Positions 46,237 through 55,430 of a stretch of 64,000 nt of DNA are shown here, one piece after another. This DNA is from Ilumatobacter sp. (lineage in GTDB: Bacteria; Actinomycetota; Acidimicrobiia; Acidimicrobiales; Ilumatobacteraceae). The first letter of the stretch is position 1, and every line of letters begins with the position of its first letter. Location: NCBI GenBank assembly GCA_018666235.1, contig JABJAB010000015.1, positions 1 through 64,000 on the forward strand. The letters are read 5' to 3'. The translations under genes were made by a program, and so were the position numbers. Below the pieces are notes generated by a model. The model was not told where the DNA came from. It saw nothing but the letters and a program-made list of their open reading frames with translations, and did not search any database.

Positions 46237-47397
46237 ATGCCTGGACCACTCGCAGGACTCCGCGTCATCGAAATTGCCGGAATCGGACCCGGACCGTTCG
46301 CCGCCATGTTGCTGAGCGACCTCGGCGCCGAAGTCATTCGCGTCGAACGAGCCGGAGCGGTGCGCGGCGCTGCGCCGGACAAGCCAGCAGGCGATGTCAG
46401 CCTGCGTGGCCGGAGAAACATTGCCATCGACCTGAAGCATCCTGACGGTGTTGCGACGCTGCTCGATCTCGTTGGCGCCGCCGACGCGCTGATCGAAGGC
46501 TTCCGCCCCGGAGTGATGGAGCGACTCGGAGTCGGACCGGACGAGTGCTTGGAGCGCAACCCAAAGCTGGTGTTCGGTCGCATGACCGGTTGGGGTCAAG
46601 ACGGTCCGTATGCGCACGCCGCTGGACATGACATCAATTACATCTCGCTGGCTGGCGCACTTGCGCACTTCGGGCGCGCCGGCGAGGCGCCGGTCCCGCC
46701 GCTCAACATGGTGGGCGATTTCGGTGGGGGCGGCATGTTCCTCGCGCTCGGTGTGGTCGCAGCGATGCTGGAGGCCAAGGGGAGCGGGCAGGGCCAGGTT
46801 GTCGACACGGCGATGGTCGACGGAACCGCCATTCTGATGACGATGTTCTGGTCCATGAAGGCTGCTGGCATCTTTGACGAACAGCAGCGCGGCACCAACC
46901 TGCTCGACACAGGAGCGCATTTCTATGACGTGTACGAGTGCGCTGACGGTCGATACATCTCCATCGGCTCGATCGAGCCGCAGTTCTACGCAGAGTTGAT
47001 GCGGCTCACAGGGCTCGAGGGTGACGAGCAATTCGCTCGCCAGATGGATGCGACGCAGTGGCCCGAACTCAAGGTGCGGATCGCCGAACTCTTCAAGACC
47101 AAGACGTGTGATGAGTGGTGTGAGCTGATGGAGATGACCGACGTGTGCTTCGCCCCCGTCCTCACTATGAGCGAGGCAGCAGAGCACCCGCACAACGTCG
47201 ACCGGCAGACGTTCATCGAACTTGGCGGCGTTACTCAACCAGCGCCGGCGCCGCGGTTCAGTCGCACGGCGGCCGTCGTTGACCAGCTGCCGGCTCACCC
47301 TGGCCAACACAGTAGAGAAATCCTGGTCGATTGGGGAGTCGCTGCAGACCACGTCGACGCACTTCTCACATCGGGGGCCGTGCGCCACGCCGAGTAG
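46237..47397 (+). CDS. CoA transferase III / alpha-methylacyl-CoA racemase
   Basis: This 386-residue class-III CoA transferase is closest to alpha-methylacyl-CoA racemase (AMACR): LRVIEIAGIGPGPFAAMLLSDLGAEVIRVER, NIAIDLKHPDG, IEGFRPGVMERLGVGPD, and the catalytic pair H in AGHDINYISLAG and D in NMVGDFGGGGMF. AMACR epimerises 2-methylacyl-CoA for beta-oxidation of branched acids and sterol side chains. A GAGGAA ribosome site lies eight bases before the ATG. Neighbouring lipid genes are absent, so the exact substrate is unknown. Confidence 0.9.
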   Translation: MPGPLAGLRVIEIAGIGPGPFAAMLLSDLGAEVIRVERAGAVRGAAPDKPAGDVSLRGRRNIAIDLKHPDGVATLLDLVGAADALIEGFRPGVMERLGVGPDECLERNPKLVFGRMTGWGQDGPYAHAAGHDINYISLAGALAHFGRAGEAPVPPLNMVGDFGGGGMFLALGVVAAMLEAKGSGQGQVVDTAMVDGTAILMTMFWSMKAAGIFDEQQRGTNLLDTGAHFYDVYECADGRYISIGSIEPQFYAELMRLTGLEGDEQFARQMDATQWPELKVRIAELFKTKTCDEWCELMEMTDVCFAPVLTMSEAAEHPHNVDRQTFIELGGVTQPAPAPRFSRTAAVVDQLPAHPGQHSREILVDWGVAADHVDALLTSGAVRHAE

Positions 47398-47441
47398 TCG
47401 TCGGGTAGGGATGGCAGTCCCGAGGTGCCACACTGTCGGCG

Positions 47442-48266
47442 ATGTCGACTCTCGTCTGCTTTCATGCCCACCCCGATGACGAGGCCATCTCCACCGGTGG
47501 CGCCATGGCTCGCGCTGCGGCGGAAGGGCACCGAGTGGTGCTCGTCGTTGCGACAGACGGCGCGCACGGCGAGGTCCCCGATGATCTTGCTGATGGCGAA
47601 ACACTGGTGGATCGTCGCAAACAGGAGACGGACGGATCGGTCGCTGCGCTCGGCGCGCATCGCGTCGTGTTCCTCGGCTATACAGACTCGGGGATGACGG
47701 GCTGGGACCAGAATTCCGATCCCGATTGCTTTTTCCAGGCCGAACTGGCCGACGCTGCCGAACGTCTTGCTGTCATCCTCCGCGAGGAGAACGCTGACGT
47801 GCTGACTGCCTACGACTGGCACGGCAACTACGGCCATCCTGATCACATCAAGGTGCATGAGGTCGGTCATGCAGCAGTTGACCTGTTGATCTCGGAAGGT
47901 CGTGGGATTCGGCTCTTCGAGGCGACGATGAACCGCGACCGTGTCGTCACGATGATGCAGCAGGCCATGGAAATGGGCGTCACCCCGCCGCAGGACGGGG
48001 CCGATGGTGAGGCGTTTGACCCCGCAGGGCCGGCTGACGACGGCAACCCGTTTGGGATGCTCGAGGCGGAGTTGACCCTCGAGATCGACGTCAGTGGCTT
48101 CGTTGCTCAGAAGCGTGCTGCGATCGCCTGTCACCGCAGCCAGATCAGTGACCAGTCGTTCTTCCTCGAAATGCCAGAGGAAGCGTTCACCGCGATGTTC
48201 GGGATTGAGTCGTACATCGAACGCGGCGTCGAGCCACCGATGCGTCCCGGCTGGCTCTTCGCTTGA
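47442..48266 (+). CDS. PIG-L/LmbE family deacetylase
   Basis: The 274-residue protein is of the LmbE/PIG-L zinc deacetylase family, with HAHPDDEAIS (H10 and D13 as ligand and base) and the second zinc motif GNYGHPDHIKVHEVGHAA. Members include MshB and Mca of mycothiol metabolism, and this genome encodes a mycothiol-type enzyme (mscR), so a mycothiol-conjugate amidase role is possible; length fits Mca (about 290). The sequence alone does not decide this. CACACT (47429-47434) within TGCCACACTG is seven bases before the ATG. A lipoprotein gene starts 41 bp later. Confidence 0.85.
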   Translation: MSTLVCFHAHPDDEAISTGGAMARAAAEGHRVVLVVATDGAHGEVPDDLADGETLVDRRKQETDGSVAALGAHRVVFLGYTDSGMTGWDQNSDPDCFFQAELADAAERLAVILREENADVLTAYDWHGNYGHPDHIKVHEVGHAAVDLLISEGRGIRLFEATMNRDRVVTMMQQAMEMGVTPPQDGADGEAFDPAGPADDGNPFGMLEAELTLEIDVSGFVAQKRAAIACHRSQISDQSFFLEMPEEAFTAMFGIESYIERGVEPPMRPGWLFA

Positions 48267-48307
48267 GGTGCACCATTTTCACGCGAGCCCGCGGCCAAGA
48301 TGTTGCT

Positions 48308-49081
48308 ATGCGTCGAAGACTGATTGCCGGGTCGACTGCGTTGGCGTTCGCCCTGGCAGCATGTGGTGGCAGCGAAGGCTCGGTCGCTGGACCGACAACA
48401 AAGCTGACGCTGTTCCCGACCACCACAACAACGCAACCTGTCGCGAGCACCACAACGGTGCAGACCAACCTGACCGCGGTGCCGACGACGAAGGCCGACG
48501 CGGTCGACGTCACCACGACGACTGAGGCCGCTCCTACGACGACGGCGGTTCCCGTCGATCCGGCCGTCGAGGCGCTGGTGCTCAGCGACGAGGGAATCGG
48601 CGCCGCAGTGTTCAGTGGCGACCCCGATGGCGTGGTCGCATTCCTCAGTTCGTTTCTTGGACCGCCAACGGCTGACACTGGTTGGGTCGACCCGTTCGAG
48701 ATCGGCAATTGCGCAGGCACGCAATTGCGCGTGGTGTCATTTGGCAGCCTGAACCTCACCTTCGGCGATGTGTCGCCGGTGCTCGAGGGCCGTCCACACT
48801 TTTTCGCGTACACGTACGGCACCTATGACTTCGACGGCACCACAGTGGTGGTGAGCGATCAAACACCGTTGGGCCTGGTCACCGAGAACAGCGTTGGTCT
48901 CGGAACCGAGCTGATCCTGCTCGAGGCGGCACACCCTGGCCTTCGACTGAATCCCGCAGACGACTTCTTCCCCGAGACCTTCGTCATCAACGACAACTTG
49001 CGCGGCGCGGTCACCGGCCTCGCTGATGATTCCGAGGTGGTCAGCATCATCGGTGGCCAGGACTGCGCCGACCCGACGTGA
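48308..49081 (+). CDS. Lipoprotein with Thr-rich linker
   Basis: The 257-residue product has signal peptide MRRRLIAGSTALAFALAACGG with lipobox ALAAC, then a linker of about 60 residues rich in Thr, Pro and Val (TTTTTQPVASTTTV), then a folded domain (FEIGNCAGTQLRVVSF, HFFAYTYGTYDFDG) with cysteines in GNCAG and QDCAD. CAAGAT (48296-48301) ends six bases before ATG 48308, which is preferred over an upstream in-frame ATG. Extracellular, function unknown. It overlaps the next membrane gene by four bases. Confidence 0.7.
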   Translation: MRRRLIAGSTALAFALAACGGSEGSVAGPTTKLTLFPTTTTTQPVASTTTVQTNLTAVPTTKADAVDVTTTTEAAPTTTAVPVDPAVEALVLSDEGIGAAVFSGDPDGVVAFLSSFLGPPTADTGWVDPFEIGNCAGTQLRVVSFGSLNLTFGDVSPVLEGRPHFFAYTYGTYDFDGTTVVVSDQTPLGLVTENSVGLGTELILLEAAHPGLRLNPADDFFPETFVINDNLRGAVTGLADDSEVVSIIGGQDCADPT

Positions 49082-49443
49082 TCGACCTGCACACAGGCCT
49101 CGGCTGGTTTCTGATCGTGTCGAACGCTGCGGTTGGTCTGTGGGCCCTCGCGGCGCAATACGTGGAACTGCTCCGGTTGCGTGCAATGTGGTGGGCGATT
49201 GGAGTGGCGCAGATGTCGGTCTTCGCCGTCGCAATTGTTGGCGTGCTGCTCGCCAACGAAGACGGTCGGGTGCTCGACGATTTCCATGCCTTGTACGGCT
49301 TCACCACCATCGTCGCTGTCGGAATTCTGTACAGCTATCGAACGAGCCCGTTCATCAGAGACAAGCAGTACCTGTTGTATGGCTGCGGCAGTCTCTTCAT
49401 TATGGGCCTCGGTATTCGAGCCCTCTTCCTCGACGGTGGCTGA
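49078..49443 (+). CDS. Four-helix membrane protein
   Basis: The 121-residue protein has four hydrophobic helices (GWFLIVSNAAVGLWALAAQ, WWAIGVAQMSVFAVAIVGVLL, ALYGFTTIVAVGILYSY and LLYGCGSLFIMGLGIRALF). The GTG start overlaps the lipoprotein stop (GTGA), so they are coupled and probably work together. I do not recognise the family; similar small proteins are conserved but uncharacterised in actinobacteria. The stop codon lies inside a 20-bp duplication. Confidence 0.65.
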   Translation: MIDLHTGLGWFLIVSNAAVGLWALAAQYVELLRLRAMWWAIGVAQMSVFAVAIVGVLLANEDGRVLDDFHALYGFTTIVAVGILYSYRTSPFIRDKQYLLYGCGSLFIMGLGIRALFLDGG

Positions 49444-49470
49444 GACAAGACGACGGTGGCTGAGACAAGA
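49431..49470. repeat. Perfect 20-bp tandem duplication
   Basis: CGACGGTGGCTGAGACAAGA occurs at 49431-49450 and again at 49451-49470 with no mismatch. The first copy holds the last codons and stop of the membrane-protein gene, the second lies just outside it, before the convergent dgt stop. Confidence 0.95.
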
Positions 49471-49488
49471 CGTCCTTGCGGCGCGGTG

Positions 49489-50658
49489 TCACATGCCGAT
49501 GCCGGCGGGCAGCTTGCTCGGATCCCAGTTGAGTTGGGCCAGGCCCTGTTGGCAGGCGAATCGGTCGGTCATCCCGGCGACGTAGCCGACTGCGGCACGT
49601 AAGGCTGCGGCGCTGCCCGCGTCGATGTGGGCCACATCGATGCCATCGCCGAGAACAGCGGCCGTGGTGGCTTGGGGGAGTGCGTGGGGGCGGTCGGCGT
49701 AGTGCTCGACCAAGGCCCGAAGGAGCGCGATGACCGCATCGCTCTGGCGCTCGCTGGCAGGGCGCAGGTAGATGTGCTCGTAGTTGAACTTGCGGAACGC
49801 CGCCAGCGCCTCGGCGATGTCGGGCGTCATGCCGACTCGACCGGATGTCATGGTCGCGGTCACCATCGCTCGGACAAATGTGCCCAGCTGAGTTGAGCGA
49901 TCGCGGCCACATCGCTCGGCAACGATCGATGGCAGCATTTCCTCGGTCACGATTCCAGCGGCGACCGCGTCTTCGAAGTCGTGGCAGACGTAGGCGATCC
50001 GGTCGGCCCATGACACCACCTCGCCTTCGGGAGTCTGCGGAGCCGGCAGGCTCCACGAGTGATTGCGAATACCGTCAAGGGTCTCGGCGCAGAGATTGAG
50101 CGGCTGCAGTGTGACGTCGGCGCCCCACGGGGCATGATCAAACCCGCCATCGAGGTAGGGCGACAGAGCATCTTCGCTGGCATGTCCGCCCGGCCCGTGA
50201 CCACAATCGTGACCGATAGCCATCGCTTCGACGAGTGGCACATTGAGGCTCAGCGCGGCGGCGACCGACCGTCCGACCTGGGCGACTTCGAGTGCATGGG
50301 TCATTCGCGTCCGCTGATGATCTTCGGGAAACACAAAGACCTGTGTCTTGCCGGCGAGTCGGCGGAAGGACGAATCGTGCAGGATGCGGTCGCGGTCACG
50401 TTCGAAGCACGTGCGATGCGGGTCTGGTGCTTCCTCGATCGCCCGATTTCCGGCCCCATCGGACCGCGTTGCATGCTCGGCAAGGATCGCGTCTTCCCGT
50501 TCCTCACGGATCTCGCGTCGGAGAATCGTTGTTGCGCCGACTTCGGCTCGGGAGTCGGCATGGGCCAGAACGATCTCAGCATTGGCGTGGCCGGCCATCG
50601 TTGAGGCCCAGCGATCAGCGCGCTTGTCGGCAGCGTCAGCGTATGGCAAGTCGTCCAT
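49489..50658 (-). CDS. dgt: Deoxyguanosinetriphosphate triphosphohydrolase
   Basis: Dgt cleaves dGTP to deoxyguanosine and triphosphate and keeps dNTP pools balanced. The 389-residue HD-domain enzyme has FRRLAGKTQVF, RTRMTHALEVAQVGRSVA (metal His), AIGHDCGHGPGGHASEDAL (HD motif), NHSWSLPAP, and SWADRIAYVCHDFEDAV (last metal Asp). The N-terminal 60 residues are not conserved. TACCCT (50670-50665) lies six bases before the ATG. It is divergent from obg. Confidence 0.93.
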   Translation of the reverse strand: MDDLPYADAADKRADRWASTMAGHANAEIVLAHADSRAEVGATTILRREIREEREDAILAEHATRSDGAGNRAIEEAPDPHRTCFERDRDRILHDSSFRRLAGKTQVFVFPEDHQRTRMTHALEVAQVGRSVAAALSLNVPLVEAMAIGHDCGHGPGGHASEDALSPYLDGGFDHAPWGADVTLQPLNLCAETLDGIRNHSWSLPAPQTPEGEVVSWADRIAYVCHDFEDAVAAGIVTEEMLPSIVAERCGRDRSTQLGTFVRAMVTATMTSGRVGMTPDIAEALAAFRKFNYEHIYLRPASERQSDAVIALLRALVEHYADRPHALPQATTAAVLGDGIDVAHIDAGSAAALRAAVGYVAGMTDRFACQQGLAQLNWDPSKLPAGIGM

Positions 50659-50719
50659 ATGGTGAGGGTACGAGATACGAGCCGGGGCCGGTCGACAATG
50701 CGGCGTTAGCCTTGACCCG
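50659..50719. promoter_or_regulatory. Divergent promoter region, dgt and obg
   Basis: TACCCT faces left (50670-50665, six bases before dgt) and TAGCCT faces right (50707-50712, seven bases before obg). Both starts would be leaderless. Confidence 0.5.
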
Positions 50720-51976
50720 ATGTCCCAGTTCGTCGACGAATGCCAATTGAACGTAAAGGCAGGCGATGGCGGTGCAGGCTGCGTGAGCTTCCGACGCGAA
50801 GGGCCCGTCGTCTACGGCGGCCCGAACGGTGGCGATGGCGGTAACGGCGGCGACATTTGGTTCGTCGCCGACCACAACGTTGCGTCCTTGCTGGCCTTTC
50901 GCGACTACCCCCACCGCAAGGCGGGAAGCGGTGTGCACGGCAAGGGCAAAGACATGCACGGCCGGCGCGGCGAGTCACTCGAGATTTCGGTCCCGATGGG
51001 GACGGTCATCTCCGACATGTACGGCGGCGAACTTCTTGCCGAACTGGTCAACCACGGTGACCGTTGGCTGGCAGTAGCTGGCGGTCGTGGGGGCCGCGGT
51101 AACGCGAAGTTCCTGTCGAACAAGCGTCGCGCACCAAATTTTGCTGAGCAGGGCGAACACGGCGAAGAACGCTGGCTCAAGATGGAACTGCGGCTCATGG
51201 CCGACGTTGCCCTCGTTGGGTTTCCCAACGTTGGCAAGTCGACGTTGATCAGCGTCATCTCCCAGGCCAAGCCGAAGATTGCCAACTACCCGTTCACCAC
51301 GCTTGAACCGAACCTCGGTGTCGTTGCGCTGGACGAGGACACAGAGTTTGTCGTCGCGGACATCCCCGGTCTGATCGAAGGCGCAAGTGAGGGCAAGGGC
51401 CTGGGTCATCAGTTCCTGCGCCACATCGAACGGGCGCTGGTGTTGTGCATCATGCTCGATCTGGCTCCGATGGATGGCGTGTCGCCGCAAGAGCAGGAGC
51501 GGGTGCTGCTCCAAGAACTGGGCCAGTACCAGCCTGACCTGCTCGACCGCCCGCGGGTGGTCGTTGGGACCAAGGGCGATGCCGTCCAGCCTGAAGAACT
51601 CCAGGCAATGGGATGGGAAGGCGACGTCATCTCGTCGGTCACCAGGTCCGGCCTCAATGATTTGGTTGGCAAGCTCGCCCAGCGAGTGCACGATGCCCGC
51701 CAGGCCATTGAGTACGCCGAAGGTGTCGTCACGATTCGCCCGGAGGCCAAGGGTGCCATGGTCGAAGTGGTCGAACCCGGCCATTTCCGGCTCGTCGGTC
51801 GTGAGGTCGAGCGCATCGTCGCACTCAACGATGTGACCACTCCCGAAGCGCTGTCGTACATCGATCACCGTCTCGAACGCCTCGGTGTGCCCAAGATGCT
51901 TGCAAAGGCTGGAGCGCAAGAAGGCGACGTCATCTGGATTGCCGGCTTCAGCTTCGAGTACTCGCCGGACGTCTGA
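50720..51976 (+). CDS. obg: GTPase Obg/CgtA
   Basis: Obg is an essential GTPase acting in 50S ribosome assembly, stress and cell-cycle control. The 418-residue protein has the glycine-rich Obg fold (GDGGAGCVSFRREGPVVYGGPNGGDGGNGGD), the G domain (P-loop GFPNVGKST, switch II ADIPGLIEGASEGKGLGHQFLRH, GTKGDA) and a C-terminal OCT domain (VVEPGHFRLVGREVERIVALNDVTTPEALSYIDHRLERLGVPKML). Two bases separate it from proB. The usual rplU-rpmA genes do not precede it. Confidence 0.96.
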   Translation: MSQFVDECQLNVKAGDGGAGCVSFRREGPVVYGGPNGGDGGNGGDIWFVADHNVASLLAFRDYPHRKAGSGVHGKGKDMHGRRGESLEISVPMGTVISDMYGGELLAELVNHGDRWLAVAGGRGGRGNAKFLSNKRRAPNFAEQGEHGEERWLKMELRLMADVALVGFPNVGKSTLISVISQAKPKIANYPFTTLEPNLGVVALDEDTEFVVADIPGLIEGASEGKGLGHQFLRHIERALVLCIMLDLAPMDGVSPQEQERVLLQELGQYQPDLLDRPRVVVGTKGDAVQPEELQAMGWEGDVISSVTRSGLNDLVGKLAQRVHDARQAIEYAEGVVTIRPEAKGAMVEVVEPGHFRLVGREVERIVALNDVTTPEALSYIDHRLERLGVPKMLAKAGAQEGDVIWIAGFSFEYSPDV

Positions 51977-51978
51977 TC

Positions 51979-53040
51979 GTGCGCGTCGTTGCCAAGATCG
52001 GAACTGCGTCGGTCACCGACGACAACGGCGTGATCGATCGCGGTGCGATCGCAAAGCTGTGCGGCGAGGTCGCGGTGCTGTGCAAACAGGGACACGAAGC
52101 GATCATTGTCTCCTCGGGTGCTGTGGCGGCTGGGGTCGCCGCGGTCGGGCTGCACGCCCGGCCCACCGACATGCCCACGCTCCAAGCGATCTCCGCAGCG
52201 GGACAGAGCCGCCTCCTCGAGGTGTACAACGCAGAACTGGAACGGCACGGTCTGGTCGGAGCGCAGCTCCTCGTCGATTCGATGGACTTTGTGACGCGCA
52301 ATCAGTACTTGCACCTGAGGTCGACCATGAATCGACTGCTCGAACTGGGTTGCGTGCCGATTGTCAATGAAAACGACGCGATCGCAAATGACGAACTTCG
52401 GTACGGAGACAACGATCGAATCGCTGCACTCATTGCGAATGGCGTTGGCGCGGATGTCCTGGTGCTGCTGACAGACACCGACGGTGTCTTCACCGCCGAT
52501 CCGCGCACGGACAGCACGGCGACGCTGGTTCCGTTCGTCAAGGCTGACGACCCGTTGCTCTCGATCAGCGCCGACGCCAACGGCAGCGCACGTGGCAGCG
52601 GTGGAATGGCCAGCAAGCTGACTGCGGCACGGATGGCGTCGTGGAGCGGTATCCGGTCGGTCATTGCGCCTGCCAACCGTCGAGGCGTGCTTTCCGGCGC
52701 TGTCTCGGACGAGCTTGTGGGCACCACGTTTGCACCGCATGACCGAACTTTGTCGGCTCGCAAGCTCTGGATCGCGTTTGCCGCGGAGGTCTCCGGCACG
52801 GTCGTGGTCGATGCTGGGGCTCGACGAGCACTCACCGATCGACCGAACAGTTTGCTGCCCGCTGGCGTGACCGGCGTGTCCGGCACCTTCGAGCTCGGTC
52901 AGGTCGTCGACATCACCGACGGCGATGCCGTGTTTGCGCGTGGCATGGCAGCGATGAGCGCAGCTGATGCGACTCTGGCGGTTGGCGAATCAGGCGTGGG
53001 CCACGTTGTTCATCGCGACGACCTCGTGATTCTGGCCTGA
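51979..53040 (+). CDS. proB: Glutamate 5-kinase
   Basis: ProB makes glutamyl 5-phosphate, the first step of proline synthesis. The 353-residue enzyme has the amino-acid kinase domain (VVAKIGTASVTDDNGVID, VSSGAVAAG, VNENDAIANDELRYGDNDRIAALIA, LLTDTDGVFTADPR, GSGGMASKLTAARMA) and a C-terminal PUA domain (GTVVVDAGARRALTDRPNSLLPAGVTGVSGTF). It starts at GTG two bases after obg, the conserved obg-proB order, where proA often follows but is replaced here by a convergent pspA gene. Confidence 0.95.
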   Translation: MRVVAKIGTASVTDDNGVIDRGAIAKLCGEVAVLCKQGHEAIIVSSGAVAAGVAAVGLHARPTDMPTLQAISAAGQSRLLEVYNAELERHGLVGAQLLVDSMDFVTRNQYLHLRSTMNRLLELGCVPIVNENDAIANDELRYGDNDRIAALIANGVGADVLVLLTDTDGVFTADPRTDSTATLVPFVKADDPLLSISADANGSARGSGGMASKLTAARMASWSGIRSVIAPANRRGVLSGAVSDELVGTTFAPHDRTLSARKLWIAFAAEVSGTVVVDAGARRALTDRPNSLLPAGVTGVSGTFELGQVVDITDGDAVFARGMAAMSAADATLAVGESGVGHVVHRDDLVILA

Positions 53041-53047
53041 AGCGATC

Positions 53048-53839
53048 TTAGGCCTCAGGGGCGGGGAGCGGCTGGCCCTCCGCTGAGGCGGTCGGTGCGG
53101 CTTCGACGGCGGGTGGGCTGTCGAGACCGAGTTCTGCGCGCAGCTCGCTGAGGCGGCTCTGGGCCTCGACGTTGGCGGTTGCCTGTTCGATTTCAAGCAC
53201 GCGACTCTCGACGGTGACGTCAGTCAGTTCGGCGGAGGCCTTGGCCTTGGCGTACCGGGCCTCGATCTTCTCGGTGACCTCGTTGAGCGTTGGGACGTCA
53301 TCGCCAACGGTCTCGGTGAGCTGACTCATCGCCGAGTTCATCTCTTCTTGCATCTTGGCCTGCTCGAGCTGGCTCAGGAGCTTCGACTTCTCGGCGATTT
53401 TCTCTTGCAGGAGCCGACTGTTCTGCTTGACCGCTGCCTTGGCCTGATCGGACGCCTGCGCTGATTCGAGGACCATTGACTTGAGGCTCTCGACATCGGA
53501 CTCGATGCTGAGGAGCCTGTCGGCGATGGTTTCTGCAGCGCTCGTGTACTGGGCGGCCTTCTCGGCATTGCCGGCCTTCTGGGCATCGGCTGCCATGATC
53601 AGCGCCTGACGGGCGTTGCCGTTGAGCTTCTCCAGCTCGGTCATCTTCTTGTTCAAGCGGATCTCGGCCTGCTTCTGGCCCGCAATGACATTGGCAGCTT
53701 GCTCTTTGAGCTGCTTGTGTTGAGTTTGCGCTGAGCTGATTGCCTGTTCGAGCTGCACCTTGGGATCTGCGTTGTCGTTGAAGCGGCCGGTCAGCTTCGC
53801 GACGAGGTAGTTCCACTGCTTCTTGATGTACTTGAACAT
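53048..53839 (-). CDS. pspA: PspA/IM30 family protein
   Basis: PspA/IM30 proteins are ESCRT-III relatives that coat and stabilise the inner membrane under stress. The 263-residue protein is almost all alpha-helical coiled coil, with DPKVQLEQAISSAQTQHKQLKEQAANVIAGQKQAE and the following heptads typical of the family; the C-terminal 30 residues are Ala/Pro-rich. TAAGCT (53852-53847) lies seven bases before the ATG and includes the murJ stop codon. It sits downstream of murJ, suggesting an envelope-stress link. Confidence 0.9.
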   Translation of the reverse strand: MFKYIKKQWNYLVAKLTGRFNDNADPKVQLEQAISSAQTQHKQLKEQAANVIAGQKQAEIRLNKKMTELEKLNGNARQALIMAADAQKAGNAEKAAQYTSAAETIADRLLSIESDVESLKSMVLESAQASDQAKAAVKQNSRLLQEKIAEKSKLLSQLEQAKMQEEMNSAMSQLTETVGDDVPTLNEVTEKIEARYAKAKASAELTDVTVESRVLEIEQATANVEAQSRLSELRAELGLDSPPAVEAAPTASAEGQPLPAPEA

Positions 53840-53849
53840 GGAGAACAGC

Positions 53850-55430
53850 TTATCGGTGGCGAAGGCGACGCTTGAGCGCTTCGAGTTCAGGAGCTCCCAT
53901 CGCCGCGAGGAGCCCGAAGTAGATGATCACGCCAACCGTTGCGCCAACCGCCAGCCGAAGCAGGGCCTCGACGCCCACGTTGCCGCCGACGTGACGCGTC
54001 ATGAACCAGACCGATTCGCCCATCAGCGCGGCGGCAACGGTCATGCGCCAGATGCTGGCGAGGATCGGTCGGAGTTCAAATCCCGGGACCTTGTAGCTGA
54101 GGACCTGCAGCGCCCAGAACGCGGCAAGCACGTAGGCGATGGCGAAAGCGGCACCGAGACCGAGGACCCCGTACGCGCCGACGAGGACGAAAGCGAGCAC
54201 GATGTTGATCGTGTTCTCAACGACGTTGACCTTGAACGGGGTCTTGGTGTCCTTGTGGGCGTAGAAGCCGCGCAACACGAAGAGGTAGATCGAGAAGGCG
54301 CCGAGGCCCAAGGCGAAGCCGGCGAGCGCTCGAGAGGCGTTGAGTGCGCCTTCGGCACCGAACTTGCCGTTCTCAAGAGCGAGCCCGACCAACGGTCGTC
54401 GGAGCACAAACAGCCCGACGCCCGCCGGAATGGTGAGGAGCGCTGTCATTCGGACACCCAATGACATCGTGGTGATAAACGCCGCCTTTTCTTTGCGTGC
54501 CACCGAGCGCGCCAGCTCGGGTTGGAATGTGGTCGCGATTGAGACGCCGAGCAGACCCTGGGGGAGCACGAAGTAGGTGAACGCAGCGAAGTAGGCGAAG
54601 GTGTCCGACGTTCCCGGCTCGGTGAGGTTCCGCACGACGATGAGAGCGATGATGTTGGAGGCGACAAACCCGAAGGTCCAGAACGACAGGGTCAGCAAAC
54701 GCTTGACGGCGGGATGTTTGGGTTGCCAGTCAAATCGAAACTTGAAGCCTGTTGCCAGCGCCGCGGGAATCAGCGTCAGCGCCATCGCCCCAATACCGAG
54801 CGTTGCTCCCCAGCCGAGCGTGAGGCGAAGTCGGGTATCGGTGACCACATCGCTCAGTTGCCACACGCCGTCAGTCGGGTCCGGCAAGGACAGCAGCGTG
54901 ACGATGATGATCAGGTTGGGCAGGATTGGACTCCACGCAGCTGCGAAGAAACGGCGGCGACTGTTCAGGAACGCGTTCGCAAGCCCGGTCAATCCGTAGA
55001 AAAAGATCTGTATGAGAAAGACCCGGGACAGGGTCGTTCCGACCGACCGGAACAGATCAGCATCGATGTCGTCAGCGATGTTGAGTGAGAAGACACGGAA
55101 GATCAGGGGTGCGCCGAGCACGGCGATGAACGTCAGCACCGACAGGAGAACGACACCCACGGTGATGACGACGTTCGTGGACTCGCGCCCGGACACTTCG
55201 TCGTCTTCTTCGGCAAACGTGGAGAACAGCGGCACGAGGGTGGCGGAGAGCACGCCTCCCAGCAGAAGCTCGTACACGATGTTCGGTGTCTCGTTGCCCA
55301 GAATGTAGGCGTCGTTGAGCGCGGTGCTTCCGAGGACTCCAGCGAGCACGGTGACACGGAGCATGCCGGTGACGCGCGACAACGACGTGCCGGCCGCAAC
55401 GACAAGGTTGCTCTTCAGTAAGTTGCTCAC
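53850..55430 (-). CDS. murJ: Lipid II flippase MurJ
   Basis: MurJ flips lipid II across the membrane for peptidoglycan synthesis. The 526-residue polytopic protein has about 14 hydrophobic helices and the MviN/MurJ pattern, beginning SNLVVAAGTSLSRVTGMLRVTVLAGVLGSTALNDAYILGNETPNIVYELLLGGVLSATLVPL and later SIATTFQPELAR and RGFYAHKDTKTPF. Unlike mycobacterial MviN it has no C-terminal pseudokinase domain. The GTG start overlaps the stop of the upstream coiled-coil protein gene (GTGA). pspA follows 10 bases on. Confidence 0.93.
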   Translation of the reverse strand: MSNLLKSNLVVAAGTSLSRVTGMLRVTVLAGVLGSTALNDAYILGNETPNIVYELLLGGVLSATLVPLFSTFAEEDDEVSGRESTNVVITVGVVLLSVLTFIAVLGAPLIFRVFSLNIADDIDADLFRSVGTTLSRVFLIQIFFYGLTGLANAFLNSRRRFFAAAWSPILPNLIIIVTLLSLPDPTDGVWQLSDVVTDTRLRLTLGWGATLGIGAMALTLIPAALATGFKFRFDWQPKHPAVKRLLTLSFWTFGFVASNIIALIVVRNLTEPGTSDTFAYFAAFTYFVLPQGLLGVSIATTFQPELARSVARKEKAAFITTMSLGVRMTALLTIPAGVGLFVLRRPLVGLALENGKFGAEGALNASRALAGFALGLGAFSIYLFVLRGFYAHKDTKTPFKVNVVENTINIVLAFVLVGAYGVLGLGAAFAIAYVLAAFWALQVLSYKVPGFELRPILASIWRMTVAAALMGESVWFMTRHVGGNVGVEALLRLAVGATVGVIIYFGLLAAMGAPELEALKRRLRHR

